In this document: positions 1 to 8,492 of the stretch, one piece after another | Position numbering within the stretch: the stretch's first letter is position 1 | How the letters are laid out: every line of letters starts with the position of its first letter | Source of the DNA: Luteibacter sp. dw_328 | Lineage (GTDB): Bacteria > Pseudomonadota > Gammaproteobacteria > Xanthomonadales > Rhodanobacteraceae | Direction of reading: 5' to 3' | Length of the DNA stretch: 64,000 bases | Assembly: GCF_018449605.1 (NCBI RefSeq) | Contig: NZ_JAAVUW010000005.1 | Location: 248,001-312,000, forward strand | Notes under the pieces: model-generated | Databases searched by the model: none | Told to the model about the DNA's origin: nothing | The model's input: only the letters and a program-made list of their open reading frames with translations | Made by a program: the position numbers and the translations under genes

Positions 1-1074
1 GTTAACGTTAAAAGGGTCGGCCATGCCGCCTACCGAGACCGCCGAACGCTCAATCGCTTCCATGGCGGAACTCGTTCGAGCCACGGACCCAACAGGAGCG
101 CCGCCGCCCTCCGCCGCGGGAGTTCTACCGCCGACCGCCGCAAAGGCCGCGCCACCGCCCGTCGCAATCGCAGAACCGACCATGCCTGCCGTGCCAGCGA
201 ACATGCCGAGTGAAGAACCGGTCACTAGCGTGTAGAGGAGTTGCGGCACGCGTAACCCAAGCACGAGCATGAGTACTGAGACTACGAGAATCTCTCCGAG
301 GCTTCCGTAAGGAAGTTCAGCCCGTAAGCTACTTGCCGGAGTGATACGTCCGAACACGCTCTCACTCACCGCACCGATGATACCCAAAGCGAGGATAGAG
401 ATGCCCAACGCGACAACGTGCTTGTAGTAGTTGATTGCGATCTGCGACGTCCAGCGAGAGCCTCCGAAGCCGAGCAGGAAGATTCCGCCGTATCCCAGAA
501 ACCACGCCATCACTAAGGCAAGTAGAAATTGTGCGGCGAGAAGCGTCAGCGCGATCAACACGATGATACCCATCACCCCACCAACAATGCGGTCGCCTTC
601 ATCACCCTGCGATGTGTCTTCGATCACCCGAAGGTAGACGTGCAACGCACGTCGCATCGCACCGTTTCCGCCCGTAAGAAACGCTGCCTTGGAACCACCT
701 GGGTCCAGTTGGTAGAAGGAGCCCACAATGCGCTGCACGAAGTCTTCGCCACCCGCGTGGTCGCTAGCGTTGATCAAAAGCCAGTAAAGCGTTCCAGTCA
801 CGACCATGAAGCGAAGGAGCTCCATTACCACCTCCCCGATATCCTGGCGCAGGATCAGAAGGCCCATCGTCCAGACAAGGCTGATCGTCGCAAGAGCCGC
901 AAACAGGTTTTTGGCAGCGTCGAGAATGACTTCGTCGCCAGTCAGCCTCCCCGAGAAATCCGATTCAATCTCGGTCAGGAGGTTGCTGAGGTCGACTTTA
1001 TCTGCGACCGCCGCGGACGCTATCAGGCTGAGGGCGACACCCAGCGCGACGCGAACTTGAATGCTTAACTGCAT
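1..1074 (-). CDS. trbL: TrbL/VirB6-like conjugal transfer membrane protein (partial, 3' end beyond window)
   Basis: Polytopic inner-membrane component of the Trb mating-pair formation channel. The frame opens at an ATG ending at 1074 and stays open for 358 codons to the left edge, so the C terminus is missing. A signal-like hydrophobic N terminus (residues 4-23, ending in ASAAVA) precedes a soluble stretch. Several membrane segments follow (about residues 60-100, 165-205, 228-248 and 268-300), then a Gly/Ala/Ser-rich tail, all typical of TrbL. It is the last visible gene of the operon, 74 bases after trbJ; that gap holds two hairpins. No strong ribosome site precedes the ATG. The family call rests on topology and position in a complete trb order. 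Confidence 0.85.
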   Translation of the reverse strand, partial: MQLSIQVRVALGVALSLIASAAVADKVDLSNLLTEIESDFSGRLTGDEVILDAAKNLFAALATISLVWTMGLLILRQDIGEVVMELLRFMVVTGTLYWLLINASDHAGGEDFVQRIVGSFYQLDPGGSKAAFLTGGNGAMRRALHVYLRVIEDTSQGDEGDRIVGGVMGIIVLIALTLLAAQFLLALVMAWFLGYGGIFLLGFGGSRWTSQIAINYYKHVVALGISILALGIIGAVSESVFGRITPASSLRAELPYGSLGEILVVSVLMLVLGLRVPQLLYTLVTGSSLGMFAGTAGMVGSAIATGGGAAFAAVGGRTPAAEGGGAPVGSVARTSSAMEAIERSAVSVGGMADPFNVN

Positions 1075-1091
1075 TAATCACCGTGGAACGG

Positions 1092-1111
1092 GATGGCGTA
1101 GACACGCCATC
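1092..1111 (-). terminator. Hairpin 1 in the trbJ-trbL gap
   Basis: Perfect inverted repeat with 8-base arms GATGGCGT / ACGCCATC and a 4-base loop. It lies 18 bases upstream of the trbL start and could act on trbL expression as an RNA structure. Function is inferred only from position. Confidence 0.4.
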
Positions 1112-1120
1112 AGGAGGAAA

Positions 1121-1141
1121 GGCGACGAAAATGTCGTCGCC
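1121..1141 (-). terminator. Hairpin 2 in the trbJ-trbL gap, terminator-like
   Basis: Perfect inverted repeat with 8-base arms GGCGACGA / TCGTCGCC and a 5-base loop. On the minus strand it is followed by TTTCCTCC, a weak U-tract. It starts 8 bases after the trbJ stop codon and resembles an internal terminator or attenuator within the trb operon. Confidence 0.45.
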
Positions 1142-1148
1142 CCCGACT

Positions 1149-1940
1149 TCAGAACACTGGCTGCTTCGCAACCATCTGATAGCGCTGGTCCGACAGACCC
1201 GCTCGCATGGCCTTGCCGGTGGCGATAGCGCGCGCATCTTTGTCGGCGGAGGCTTGGGCCTCTGCTGCGCGAGCGGCTTCAGACACGAGCATCATTGACC
1301 GTAGCTTCATCAACTGGGTGACCTGTGTACCAGCAAGCACATTGGCCACCTGTTGTTGTCGTCCGCGACCCTTAGCATCCTTGCTCTTGTCCGCGAAAAG
1401 AGTGAGTGATTCGGCCTCTTTCTCAAGCGCTTCCTGATCCATCTCAATAGACTTTATCAGGGCGTCATTGGCCGCCTTCCGAGCACGCGAACCCTCGAAT
1501 CCTACCTCCGTAAACTCCTCGCGGCTCTCTTGGTCGACGTAGTACTTTGCTGACTGGAACTGCGCCGCGTAACCATCATTTGTGTGCTCTCCTAAAACAG
1601 CTTTGAGCTTCTCGGCGACCTCCCTAGGGATCGGCACAACTTCGTCCTCACTACCCTTGCTAATGATCCAGGTGAACTCATTTGAGATTTCCGTATTCTC
1701 AACAATCGATTTGTCAATGTTCGTCGTCGACCTATCTATGTTGTTTGTGTAGTTATTGATCGTTCCATCACCGGTATTGGTCAAAGAATGCTTAATAGCC
1801 TTTAGCTGGAAGTTCTGAATGATGTTGGATGTGGCGTTCACAACGTCGATGACCGGGACAATGGCATGTGCATTTCCTGCGCAAGTCAGTCCGCTCAATA
1901 GGAGGACGGTCAACGCGTTATTCCTTGCTGATGCTTTCAT
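1149..1940 (-). CDS. trbJ: TrbJ-like conjugal transfer protein
   Basis: Exported protein of 263 residues in the Trb type IV secretion operon. The chosen ATG at 1940 has a purine-rich AAGGAG site 9 bases upstream; an ATG 24 bases further upstream would place this site inside the gene. The N terminus is basic and hydrophobic and ends in NAHA, a clear signal peptide. The mature part is rich in Gln, Lys and Glu and largely helical (about residues 120-250), as in TrbJ/VirB5 proteins that decorate the pilus. Codon use is noticeably more AT-rich than in the neighbouring genes, a sign of transfer. It follows trbI by 26 bases. Confidence 0.8.
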   Translation of the reverse strand: MKASARNNALTVLLLSGLTCAGNAHAIVPVIDVVNATSNIIQNFQLKAIKHSLTNTGDGTINNYTNNIDRSTTNIDKSIVENTEISNEFTWIISKGSEDEVVPIPREVAEKLKAVLGEHTNDGYAAQFQSAKYYVDQESREEFTEVGFEGSRARKAANDALIKSIEMDQEALEKEAESLTLFADKSKDAKGRGRQQQVANVLAGTQVTQLMKLRSMMLVSEAARAAEAQASADKDARAIATGKAMRAGLSDQRYQMVAKQPVF

Positions 1941-1966
1941 CCTTCTTCTCTCCTTGTTTCGCATGT

Positions 1967-3211
1967 TTAATAGTCGAACGCCCGATACGGGCTCTTAAAC
2001 GTCAGGTCCTTAATAGCCATCACGTTGAAGCGATAGCCGGGTCGGATCTTCAGCGTTGGTGCGTAGCTCATGTTTCGCTTGATCATCTGAGTAGCGACCT
2101 CGCCGACCTGCTGAGCAAGCGCCTGACTCATCTGGACGGAGTTGGACGTACCGAACGGGTCGTCCTCGGGGCGAATACTCGATGATGTGAGACCTGCGGT
2201 AATCCCGGACATCAGGATGGCCTGGCTAAACAGGCGCAGGTAGTGACGGTTCACCTTGTCTTCGAACCCTGCATAGCCTGCCGAGTCCACACCTTCCATG
2301 GCACCGATATCCAGCGCCTTGCCGTCGGGAAACACGATCCGCTGCCACGCGACCAGTACACGCGACTGGCCGTCTACGATGTTGTGGTTATATCGACCGA
2401 TGAGCCGCGAGCCTTGTGGGACCAGGCGATACTTGCCGGTCGGCGTATCGAACACGTCCTGACTCACCTGCGCGATGATCTGCCCCGGCAAGTCCGAGTT
2501 GATGCCGGAGATCATGGTCGCCGGAATCACCGAACCCGCACGCACCTCGTATGCCGTTCGCGGTGCCTCGATGCCATTGCCGAGCAACCAACGGTCGGCG
2601 CCCTTGTCCCGTTCCTCAGCTCCAGCGAACTGTCCATAGTCGCCATCCGCGTGCACGGGTATCCGCGTGTCAGGCACTTCAGGAAGCGCTGGCTCCATGG
2701 GATCCTCCGGCGCCGACGGAGCGGTGGCCGACGGTGACCCGCCCGCGTCGACTGCCTTCGCCAGGCCAGTCTTCGCATGCATGGCGGTCTGGAAAAGCTT
2801 CATCCTTTCGTTCGCCACGGGATCGTCAGCGCGGTCCCCGCCGCCGCCGGAGCGACCAGGCATCGGCGGCGCATCCATATTGGAGACCCGTGCAACCGGG
2901 AAGGACGCTGCCTTGTCATCGGGATCGCCAACCAGCCCGCCCACTGCGGTACTCGCCAGCATCTGGTCCAGCACCTGACTGCTCTCGGGCAGACTTGTCG
3001 ACGAGGGCTCGATAGCCGACTTCTTTTCACCACGCCGGGCAGCAACCATCGCCACGAGGATGATAAAGACCACCAGAACGGCGCCGATGATCAGAAGAGG
3101 CATGTTGTTGACGCGGCGCACCCCCGTGACCGAGTCGCCGGCCTTCGGGAGGATGTCGCCGCCCAGCGCCACATCATCGGTTTCCGGACTCGTCTTGCCC
3201 ATGTCACTCAT
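1967..3211 (-). CDS. trbI: TrbI/VirB10 family conjugal transfer protein
   Basis: 414-residue protein that spans the inner membrane and reaches the outer-membrane core of the mating channel. The start at 3211 overlaps the trbH stop as ATGA, the coupling seen elsewhere in this operon. Domain order: short cytoplasmic N terminus, one membrane segment (PLLIIGAVLVVFIILVAMVA), a Pro/Ala-rich periplasmic linker, then the VirB10 beta-barrel domain. The VirB10 domain includes the family hallmarks VRAGSVIPATMISGINSDLP and LVPQGSRLIGRYN. The C terminus YRFNVMAIKDL is also typical. Longer in-frame starts exist upstream but would run into trbH. Confidence 0.93.
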   Translation of the reverse strand: MSDMGKTSPETDDVALGGDILPKAGDSVTGVRRVNNMPLLIIGAVLVVFIILVAMVAARRGEKKSAIEPSSTSLPESSQVLDQMLASTAVGGLVGDPDDKAASFPVARVSNMDAPPMPGRSGGGGDRADDPVANERMKLFQTAMHAKTGLAKAVDAGGSPSATAPSAPEDPMEPALPEVPDTRIPVHADGDYGQFAGAEERDKGADRWLLGNGIEAPRTAYEVRAGSVIPATMISGINSDLPGQIIAQVSQDVFDTPTGKYRLVPQGSRLIGRYNHNIVDGQSRVLVAWQRIVFPDGKALDIGAMEGVDSAGYAGFEDKVNRHYLRLFSQAILMSGITAGLTSSSIRPEDDPFGTSNSVQMSQALAQQVGEVATQMIKRNMSYAPTLKIRPGYRFNVMAIKDLTFKSPYRAFDY

Positions 3212-3615
3212 TCCCGCCTGGTCCATGCACCGCCCGTCGAGACGCCGCCGCTTGCGTTCATCCACAGGCGCGACATCGTGGACGTCCCTACGCGGACCTT
3301 GAGGCGATACAGGCCCCCGCCGATCGAATCGACGACGCAGTCAAAGGCTGCGCCTCGTCCGCCAACGGGCGAAACGGTGTATCCCTTGGCCCGAAGCGCG
3401 GCAAGCAACGCGCTGTCAAACGCACCCGCCGGCGCGCGCATCGGTGCCAGAACCGTGGCGGACGGCGTAAATACGTCGCTCATGCCGAGCACGACGTCCT
3501 CGACGACAGCCCGGCGCAACGGATCCACGTCGGCAACCGAAGGGCTGACCGGGACCGGCGCGCATCCTGTGAGCAAGAGCGTGATGAGCCACGGATAGAG
3601 ACGCACGGCCCTCAT
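3208..3615 (-). CDS. trbH: TrbH-like lipoprotein
   Basis: 135-residue predicted outer-membrane lipoprotein. The signal peptide ends in the lipobox LLTGC, giving Cys18 as the acylated residue. It overlaps trbG by four bases at its start (ATGA) and trbI by four bases at its end, so it is translated within the operon. RP4 TrbH is also a small lipoprotein between TrbG and TrbI, so position and type agree. Sequence conservation in this family is low, so the name rests partly on synteny. Confidence 0.75.
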   Translation of the reverse strand: MRAVRLYPWLITLLLTGCAPVPVSPSVADVDPLRRAVVEDVVLGMSDVFTPSATVLAPMRAPAGAFDSALLAALRAKGYTVSPVGGRGAAFDCVVDSIGGGLYRLKVRVGTSTMSRLWMNASGGVSTGGAWTRRE

Positions 3616-4511
3616 CGACGCCTCTCGATCGTGATCTTGCGCTGGCCCATCCCGACGCCCGCAACGAGCACCGCCTTCTCGAACAACGTGTCCACGATGT
3701 AGCGACCATCCTGAAGGCGATAGTTGACCATCACCTCTTCGTTCTTCTTGAAGACACTGCCACTGTCCCTCACGACGAGCAGGGTCGGCGCCTCACCCTG
3801 CGAGAACGTGGACGGCATCTCGATGATGGTCTTGACGCCATCGTTGTAGACACGGGACGGCTTGAAGGGCGCATTACCCGACACCCGGTACGCGAAGTCG
3901 AGGTTGCCTAGGTATTCGTTCTTCGACCCGCCCGTCGCAGCGCTGCGGGCCTTATCGGCAGCGACCTTCTTCTTCACCGCCACCCATTTCGCGTCGACGG
4001 ACTCGGAGTACGAGAATGCGACGCGCGGCATGTACTCCGTGCGGTGAGACCGAAGACGTAGGTGATAGGTACGGCGATCCGTCGTCACCATGAGTGAGGT
4101 TTCAAGGCCGACGTCGAGCGGCTTGATGACCAGGTGCTGGATAGCGTCCTCGCCCGAACCCGACAGGGCGGGTTCGACCAGCCAACGCACGGCGTCACCC
4201 AGGTTCACCGAGCTCACTTGCTCGCCGGGCTGTAGCTCGACATCACAGACCTGCATCACCGCACAGACGATGCTCGGCTGCGATTGGCCGAATAGGAAAC
4301 GGATCGTGCCGTCGGGGCCGGGCACCGGCTTTACCGATGCCGATGTGCTGGCAATCCATTTACGCGAGATATCGAGGCCCGCCTTCTCCTGCGGCGTGAG
4401 CTTTGGGTTGTCGGCGGAGAAGAACTGATTGGCGAGATCCGTCTCGGTGGTGGCCGCGACGACGCCCGGAGCGAGCATCGCCAGCACGGCGAAGAGAGAT
4501 GTCTTTGTCAT
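3612..4511 (-). CDS. trbG: TrbG/VirB9 family conjugal transfer protein
   Basis: 299-residue periplasmic/outer-membrane subunit of the channel core complex. The start MTKTSLFAVLAML at 4511 gives a normal signal peptide ending in VVAA; a longer frame upstream lacks one. The VirB9 signature is seen in the central beta domain (PSIVCAVMQVCDVELQPGEQ; VTTDRRTYHLRLRS) and at the C-terminal beta sandwich (NLDFAYRVSG, FKPSRVYNDGVKTIIEMP). It is expected to pair with TrbH and TrbI in the outer-membrane ring. It lies 10 bases after trbF. Confidence 0.93.
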   Translation of the reverse strand: MTKTSLFAVLAMLAPGVVAATTETDLANQFFSADNPKLTPQEKAGLDISRKWIASTSASVKPVPGPDGTIRFLFGQSQPSIVCAVMQVCDVELQPGEQVSSVNLGDAVRWLVEPALSGSGEDAIQHLVIKPLDVGLETSLMVTTDRRTYHLRLRSHRTEYMPRVAFSYSESVDAKWVAVKKKVAADKARSAATGGSKNEYLGNLDFAYRVSGNAPFKPSRVYNDGVKTIIEMPSTFSQGEAPTLLVVRDSGSVFKKNEEVMVNYRLQDGRYIVDTLFEKAVLVAGVGMGQRKITIERRR

Positions 4512-4521
4512 GTCGTGCCTG

Positions 4522-5241
4522 TCAAAACTGCTTCGACCAGGAGTAGTCGGAGATATAGATGCCCATCGGGTTGAGACGGAGCTGTTCTTCATTCACTTCG
4601 GCGGGGAGCGGCCGCGCCTCGATGTTGATCAGGGCGCGCATGCGATAAGGCTTGCCCTGGATCTCACCCCGGCGCGTACGCTGGGTCTCAATCCAGTCCA
4701 CCTGCCAGGTCGTCGCCGTCTGCGGAATGGCGGAGGCAATTTCGATGCCGACCGTCTGCTTCTCCGCGCGCTTGAACGGATTGGTCTCGGGCGAGCCGTT
4801 GAGGTAGGCGGTCATCTTGCGCACGGCTACGCTGCCCGACGACATCAAGGCGTATACCTTGAAGATGACGCGGCGCTGCATGGCGATGTCGGGCGTCACC
4901 GTCCTCGCGTTAACGATAAACTCGGCCACGGCCGCACGAACCACGCGTTGGTCCACCTTGTCCGCCTGCGATGCCGGTGCGACGGCCATCGCTTCGCCCA
5001 GCTTGTTGACCTCGACCACATAGGGAACGAACTTGGACTGGCTACCGATGTAGACAACGCCACCGACGGCAGCAAAGACGATCAGAAGACTGAGGAGCGC
5101 CACCGCCTGCCACAACGTACGCGACGCGATGAGACTACCTACGTGCGAGTTCCAGGATCGCCGGGCGTTGAGGTAAGGATGCTGCTGCCCCTGATGGGGA
5201 AACGGGCGCGGCGCGCCGGCCCGCCTCTTCTTCGGTTTCAT
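4522..5241 (-). CDS. trbF: TrbF/VirB8 family inner-membrane protein
   Basis: 239-residue bitopic protein that nucleates assembly of the inner-membrane part of the channel. After a basic cytoplasmic N terminus there is one membrane segment (about residues 46-66) and then a VirB8-like periplasmic domain (SKFVPYVVEVNKLGEA, FKVYALMSSGSVAVRKMTAY, WQVDWIETQRTRRGEI). The start MKPKKRR at 5241 lies two bases after the trbE stop; a longer frame would overlap trbE for 60 bases. Confidence 0.92.
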   Translation of the reverse strand: MKPKKRRAGAPRPFPHQGQQHPYLNARRSWNSHVGSLIASRTLWQAVALLSLLIVFAAVGGVVYIGSQSKFVPYVVEVNKLGEAMAVAPASQADKVDQRVVRAAVAEFIVNARTVTPDIAMQRRVIFKVYALMSSGSVAVRKMTAYLNGSPETNPFKRAEKQTVGIEIASAIPQTATTWQVDWIETQRTRRGEIQGKPYRMRALINIEARPLPAEVNEEQLRLNPMGIYISDYSWSKQF

Positions 5242-5243
5242 GT

Positions 5244-7775
5244 TCAAACTCCGTAGTCCGCAAGTCGTAGCCCCTTGAGTGCGAGCCACTCGTCCACCCA
5301 TGCGTTGCCATGGCGGGCCTCGAGGGTGCGAATGGTGGCGAGGGATTCCTTGTCGGTGCTGCCGATGAAGGCGAGGGCCAGCGGCCCCAGCGCGAGGTCG
5401 TACAGGCGTCGCCCCTTGTCCGACATGTAGTAGTAGTGGCGTTTCTGCACGGCGGTCGCGAGGATCTCGATCTGCCGCGAGTTCAGGCCCATGCGTCGGT
5501 AGAGCACCATCGCGTCATCGTCGCGGGCGAAGGGATTGGGAAGAAATATCTTCGTCGCGGTGGATTCGACGATGACATCGAGGATCCCGGAGTTCGCCGC
5601 ATCGGACAGGCTCTGCGTCGCCATGATCACCAGGCAGTTCGACTTGCGAAGCACCTTCAGCCATTCACGGATCTTCGCCCGGAACACCGGGTGGCCGAGC
5701 ATCAGCCATGCCTCGTCGAGGATGATCGCTGCTGGCTGGCCCTTCAGCGCGGTCTCGATGCGGCGGAACAGATACAGCAGCACCGGCAACACGAACTTGT
5801 CGCCGAGATTCAATAGATCCTCGATCTCAAAGACGGCAAAGTCTGAAAGACGCAACCCATCGATCGAGGCATCGAGCAGGTGCCCCATGGCGCCATCCGC
5901 CGTATAGACCTTCAAGGCTTCACGGATCGACTCGTCCTGGATCATGAGGACGAACTCCGAAAGCGTGGTCGCTCCCGAGCTATGCATCGAGAGAATCGCA
6001 TTGCCTATCTCATTGCGCTGCGCCGGCGTGGTCTGCACGCCGTTCAGGGCCAGCATGGCGTCGATCCACTCCATTGCCCAGGCGCGATCGGACTTTCCAT
6101 CGAGGAACTGCAACGGGCAGAACGCCAGGGTCTCGTCATCACCACCCACGTCGAAGTGCAGTCCGCCGCACGCCTTGACCAGGGGATACAGCGACCGCCC
6201 CTTGTCGAAGCAGTACAGCGACATATCCGGGTAGCGACGAAGCTGCGCGGCCAGCATGCCAAGGTGCGTCGACTTACCCGCACCCGTGGGGCCGAAGATG
6301 AAGGTGTGCCCCAGGTCATCCACGTGCAGATTGAGACGAAAGGGAGTCGCACCCTGGGTCACGCACTGCATCAATGCAGGCGAATTGGGCGGATACATCG
6401 GACATGGCGCCTCTGCCAGACCCGTCCAGATGGTCGAACTTGGAAGCAGGTCCGCCAGGTTCAGGGTATTGATCTGCGGCCGGCGAACGTTCTCTACGCC
6501 ATGTCCGGGCATGCTTCCGAGCAAGGCATCCATCGTGTTGATCGTTTCAATGCGCGCGGCGAAGCCACGGGCATTGATGGCCTTCTCGATCTGCCGCACG
6601 GAGCGATCCAGCCGCGAACGATCCTCGTCCGAGACGATGACGACACTGGTGTAGTAACCCTGTGCCACCACACCGCTGTTGATCTCCGCGATCGCTGCCT
6701 CCGCGTCCTGCATCATCGAGAGCGCGTCGTAGTTCACCGAGCCTGTGTTGGTCTGGAAGATCTGGTCGAAGAAGCCACGGACCTTCTGCCTCCACTTCTT
6801 GCGGAACTTCTCCATCTCCTTCAGGGCCTGGTGCGGATCCATGAAGATGAAGCGATTCGACCAGCGGTATTGACTCGGTAGCTCAGCGAGCGAAGCGAGG
6901 ATCCCGGGATACGACTCCATCGGAAAGCCTTCGATGGCCACTACGTGCACGAACCGGCGACCGATACGCGGCGCCACGCCGGCCCAGATTTCCTGGCCGC
7001 CCACCAGAGCGTCGATGTAGACCGGGTTGTCCGGCAGCTGGATGGGATGGTCCAGCCCGGTCACGCAGAACTGCAGCCACTGGAGAAAGTCGTCGTGAGT
7101 AACCTCACGCCCCTGCTCGGTAACGCTATTGTGGCCTTTCAGTCGCGTCATACGGAAAACGCTAGAAAGACGACCCTCGAAGGAACGGCACTCCCGCTCA
7201 AAGTCGGCGATAAGCGTTGTCGTCCGTTCGGTCTTCCCTGCCACCTCGGCGTCATCGTCGAACATCAACTCGACGAACTTCCTCTGCGCGAGCTGAGGCG
7301 GGAACCATGTAAGCGTCATGACGAGGTAGCCCTCGTACGTCGTGCCAAGACGATGGAACATCCGCCGACGCTCTTCATCCATCGCGGCAGAAACACGGTC
7401 GGGGAAATGCGAGCTGGCGGCCGGCGCGTAGTCGTGCGCCGGCCGACGAACGGCATCGACATGGATCATCCACCCATTTCCCAGGCGCGACAGCGCCTGG
7501 TTGACGCGCATGGACGCCGTCTCGCGCTGCTCATCCGTGCTGCTGGCCGCGTCATCACCTTCGAAGATCCACGCCGCCATGAACGCACCGTTCTTGCACA
7601 CGATCACCCCGTCCTCCACGACGGCGGCATAGTTCAGCAGGTCCGCCACGGCCTGGCCGTGGGGACGCCGATGATCGAGCTTCGGCTCCGCATCCAGACG
7701 ACGGATACGGAACAAAAGAAGGACAACGAGGATGGCGACAATCGACACCATCCCCGTGATGATCGCGAGCATCAT
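5244..7775 (-). CDS. trbE: TrbE/VirB4 conjugal transfer ATPase
   Basis: 843-residue ATPase that powers pilus assembly and transfer, at the cytoplasmic face of the channel. The N terminus has one hydrophobic segment (residues 3-22), then a CagE/VirB4 N domain. Walker A is GPTGAGKST near residue 495. Walker B with its Glu-containing extension is AAIILDEAWLML near residue 685, and the downstream VIMATQSLSDA motif is typical of VirB4 proteins. Length fits TrbE. The start overlaps trbD by four bases (ATGA). Confidence 0.96.
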   Translation of the reverse strand: MMLAIITGMVSIVAILVVLLLFRIRRLDAEPKLDHRRPHGQAVADLLNYAAVVEDGVIVCKNGAFMAAWIFEGDDAASSTDEQRETASMRVNQALSRLGNGWMIHVDAVRRPAHDYAPAASSHFPDRVSAAMDEERRRMFHRLGTTYEGYLVMTLTWFPPQLAQRKFVELMFDDDAEVAGKTERTTTLIADFERECRSFEGRLSSVFRMTRLKGHNSVTEQGREVTHDDFLQWLQFCVTGLDHPIQLPDNPVYIDALVGGQEIWAGVAPRIGRRFVHVVAIEGFPMESYPGILASLAELPSQYRWSNRFIFMDPHQALKEMEKFRKKWRQKVRGFFDQIFQTNTGSVNYDALSMMQDAEAAIAEINSGVVAQGYYTSVVIVSDEDRSRLDRSVRQIEKAINARGFAARIETINTMDALLGSMPGHGVENVRRPQINTLNLADLLPSSTIWTGLAEAPCPMYPPNSPALMQCVTQGATPFRLNLHVDDLGHTFIFGPTGAGKSTHLGMLAAQLRRYPDMSLYCFDKGRSLYPLVKACGGLHFDVGGDDETLAFCPLQFLDGKSDRAWAMEWIDAMLALNGVQTTPAQRNEIGNAILSMHSSGATTLSEFVLMIQDESIREALKVYTADGAMGHLLDASIDGLRLSDFAVFEIEDLLNLGDKFVLPVLLYLFRRIETALKGQPAAIILDEAWLMLGHPVFRAKIREWLKVLRKSNCLVIMATQSLSDAANSGILDVIVESTATKIFLPNPFARDDDAMVLYRRMGLNSRQIEILATAVQKRHYYYMSDKGRRLYDLALGPLALAFIGSTDKESLATIRTLEARHGNAWVDEWLALKGLRLADYGV

Positions 7776-8083
7776 CGGTACTGCGCCTCCTCAGCCGGGC
7801 CATTCGTGCGGAACGGCGTCGAACGTGGCGCGTAGTACTGACGGTAGCGGCGCTGGCGGAGATAGACGAAGCGCATCTTTGGATCCGCTTTGGCCATGAC
7901 TCGAAACAGCTGGACAGCGCCAATCCAAACGGCAGCGCCAAAGATTGCTGCTTTCATGTCGTGCGCGGAGAAGATAAGTGTGCCTGCCAGTAACCCGGCG
8001 AACATCACCATCTCTCGATCACCACCCAGGACGAGATTGTCTCGGTTGCCGGCGCGTCTGACTGGAATGGTACGGATTGCCAT
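7772..8083 (-). CDS. trbD: TrbD/VirB3 family membrane protein
   Basis: 103-residue inner-membrane protein associated with TrbE. The start MAIRTIPVRR overlaps the trbC stop by one base, so the longer frame was not used. The N-terminal basic region with RRAGNRDNLVLGGDRE is followed by a hydrophobic pair (about residues 26-65), the VirB3 topology. It is placed between pilin and ATPase as in all trb operons. Confidence 0.9.
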   Translation of the reverse strand: MAIRTIPVRRAGNRDNLVLGGDREMVMFAGLLAGTLIFSAHDMKAAIFGAAVWIGAVQLFRVMAKADPKMRFVYLRQRRYRQYYAPRSTPFRTNGPAEEAQYR

Positions 8084-8481
8084 CAGTTCGACTTTCCAGT
8101 GAATGGGCGCGACGTGACGACCACCGTCCCGCTTACCGGCTTCCACTTAAGACCGAGGATAGAAATGAGCGTGGATGCCTGAACGATGACCGATACGACA
8201 AGCACGATGAAGACCATCGTTCGCATGAAGCCGCTGATCTCTCCTCCAAAGATGAGCATCGCCCCGCAGGCCACGATACCGACCAGCGAAATGATGAAGG
8301 GAACTGGGCCCTGCAGAGACACTATAAGGACGTTGATTCCAGCTTCATATGGAAGCGCCTCGCCGACAGCGAGGGCCGAATCTGGAAAGAGGGTTACGGC
8401 GACGGCGAGCACGATCAGGCGCAGCGACTGAGAAAGACCCTTCACCCAGCCGAAGGATCGAATTGCAGTTTTCATAGACAT
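8083..8481 (-). CDS. trbC: TrbC/VirB2-like conjugative pilin precursor
   Basis: 132-residue pilin precursor. A long N-terminal signal (about residues 1-38, ending in DSALA) is followed by two hydrophobic helices separated by a short polar turn (FGGEISGF), the VirB2/TrbC fold. RP4 TrbC is cyclised by TraF; whether that happens here cannot be told because no traF is in the window. It lies 11 bases after trbB. Confidence 0.88.
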   Translation of the reverse strand: MSMKTAIRSFGWVKGLSQSLRLIVLAVAVTLFPDSALAVGEALPYEAGINVLIVSLQGPVPFIISLVGIVACGAMLIFGGEISGFMRTMVFIVLVVSVIVQASTLISILGLKWKPVSGTVVVTSRPFTGKSN

Positions 8482-8492
8482 TTCCTAAGCCT

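Noticed and set aside
998-1237. Possible trbK-like frame between trbJ and trbL
   Set aside because: It overlaps both genes, covers the two hairpins and has no lipobox, unlike TrbK.
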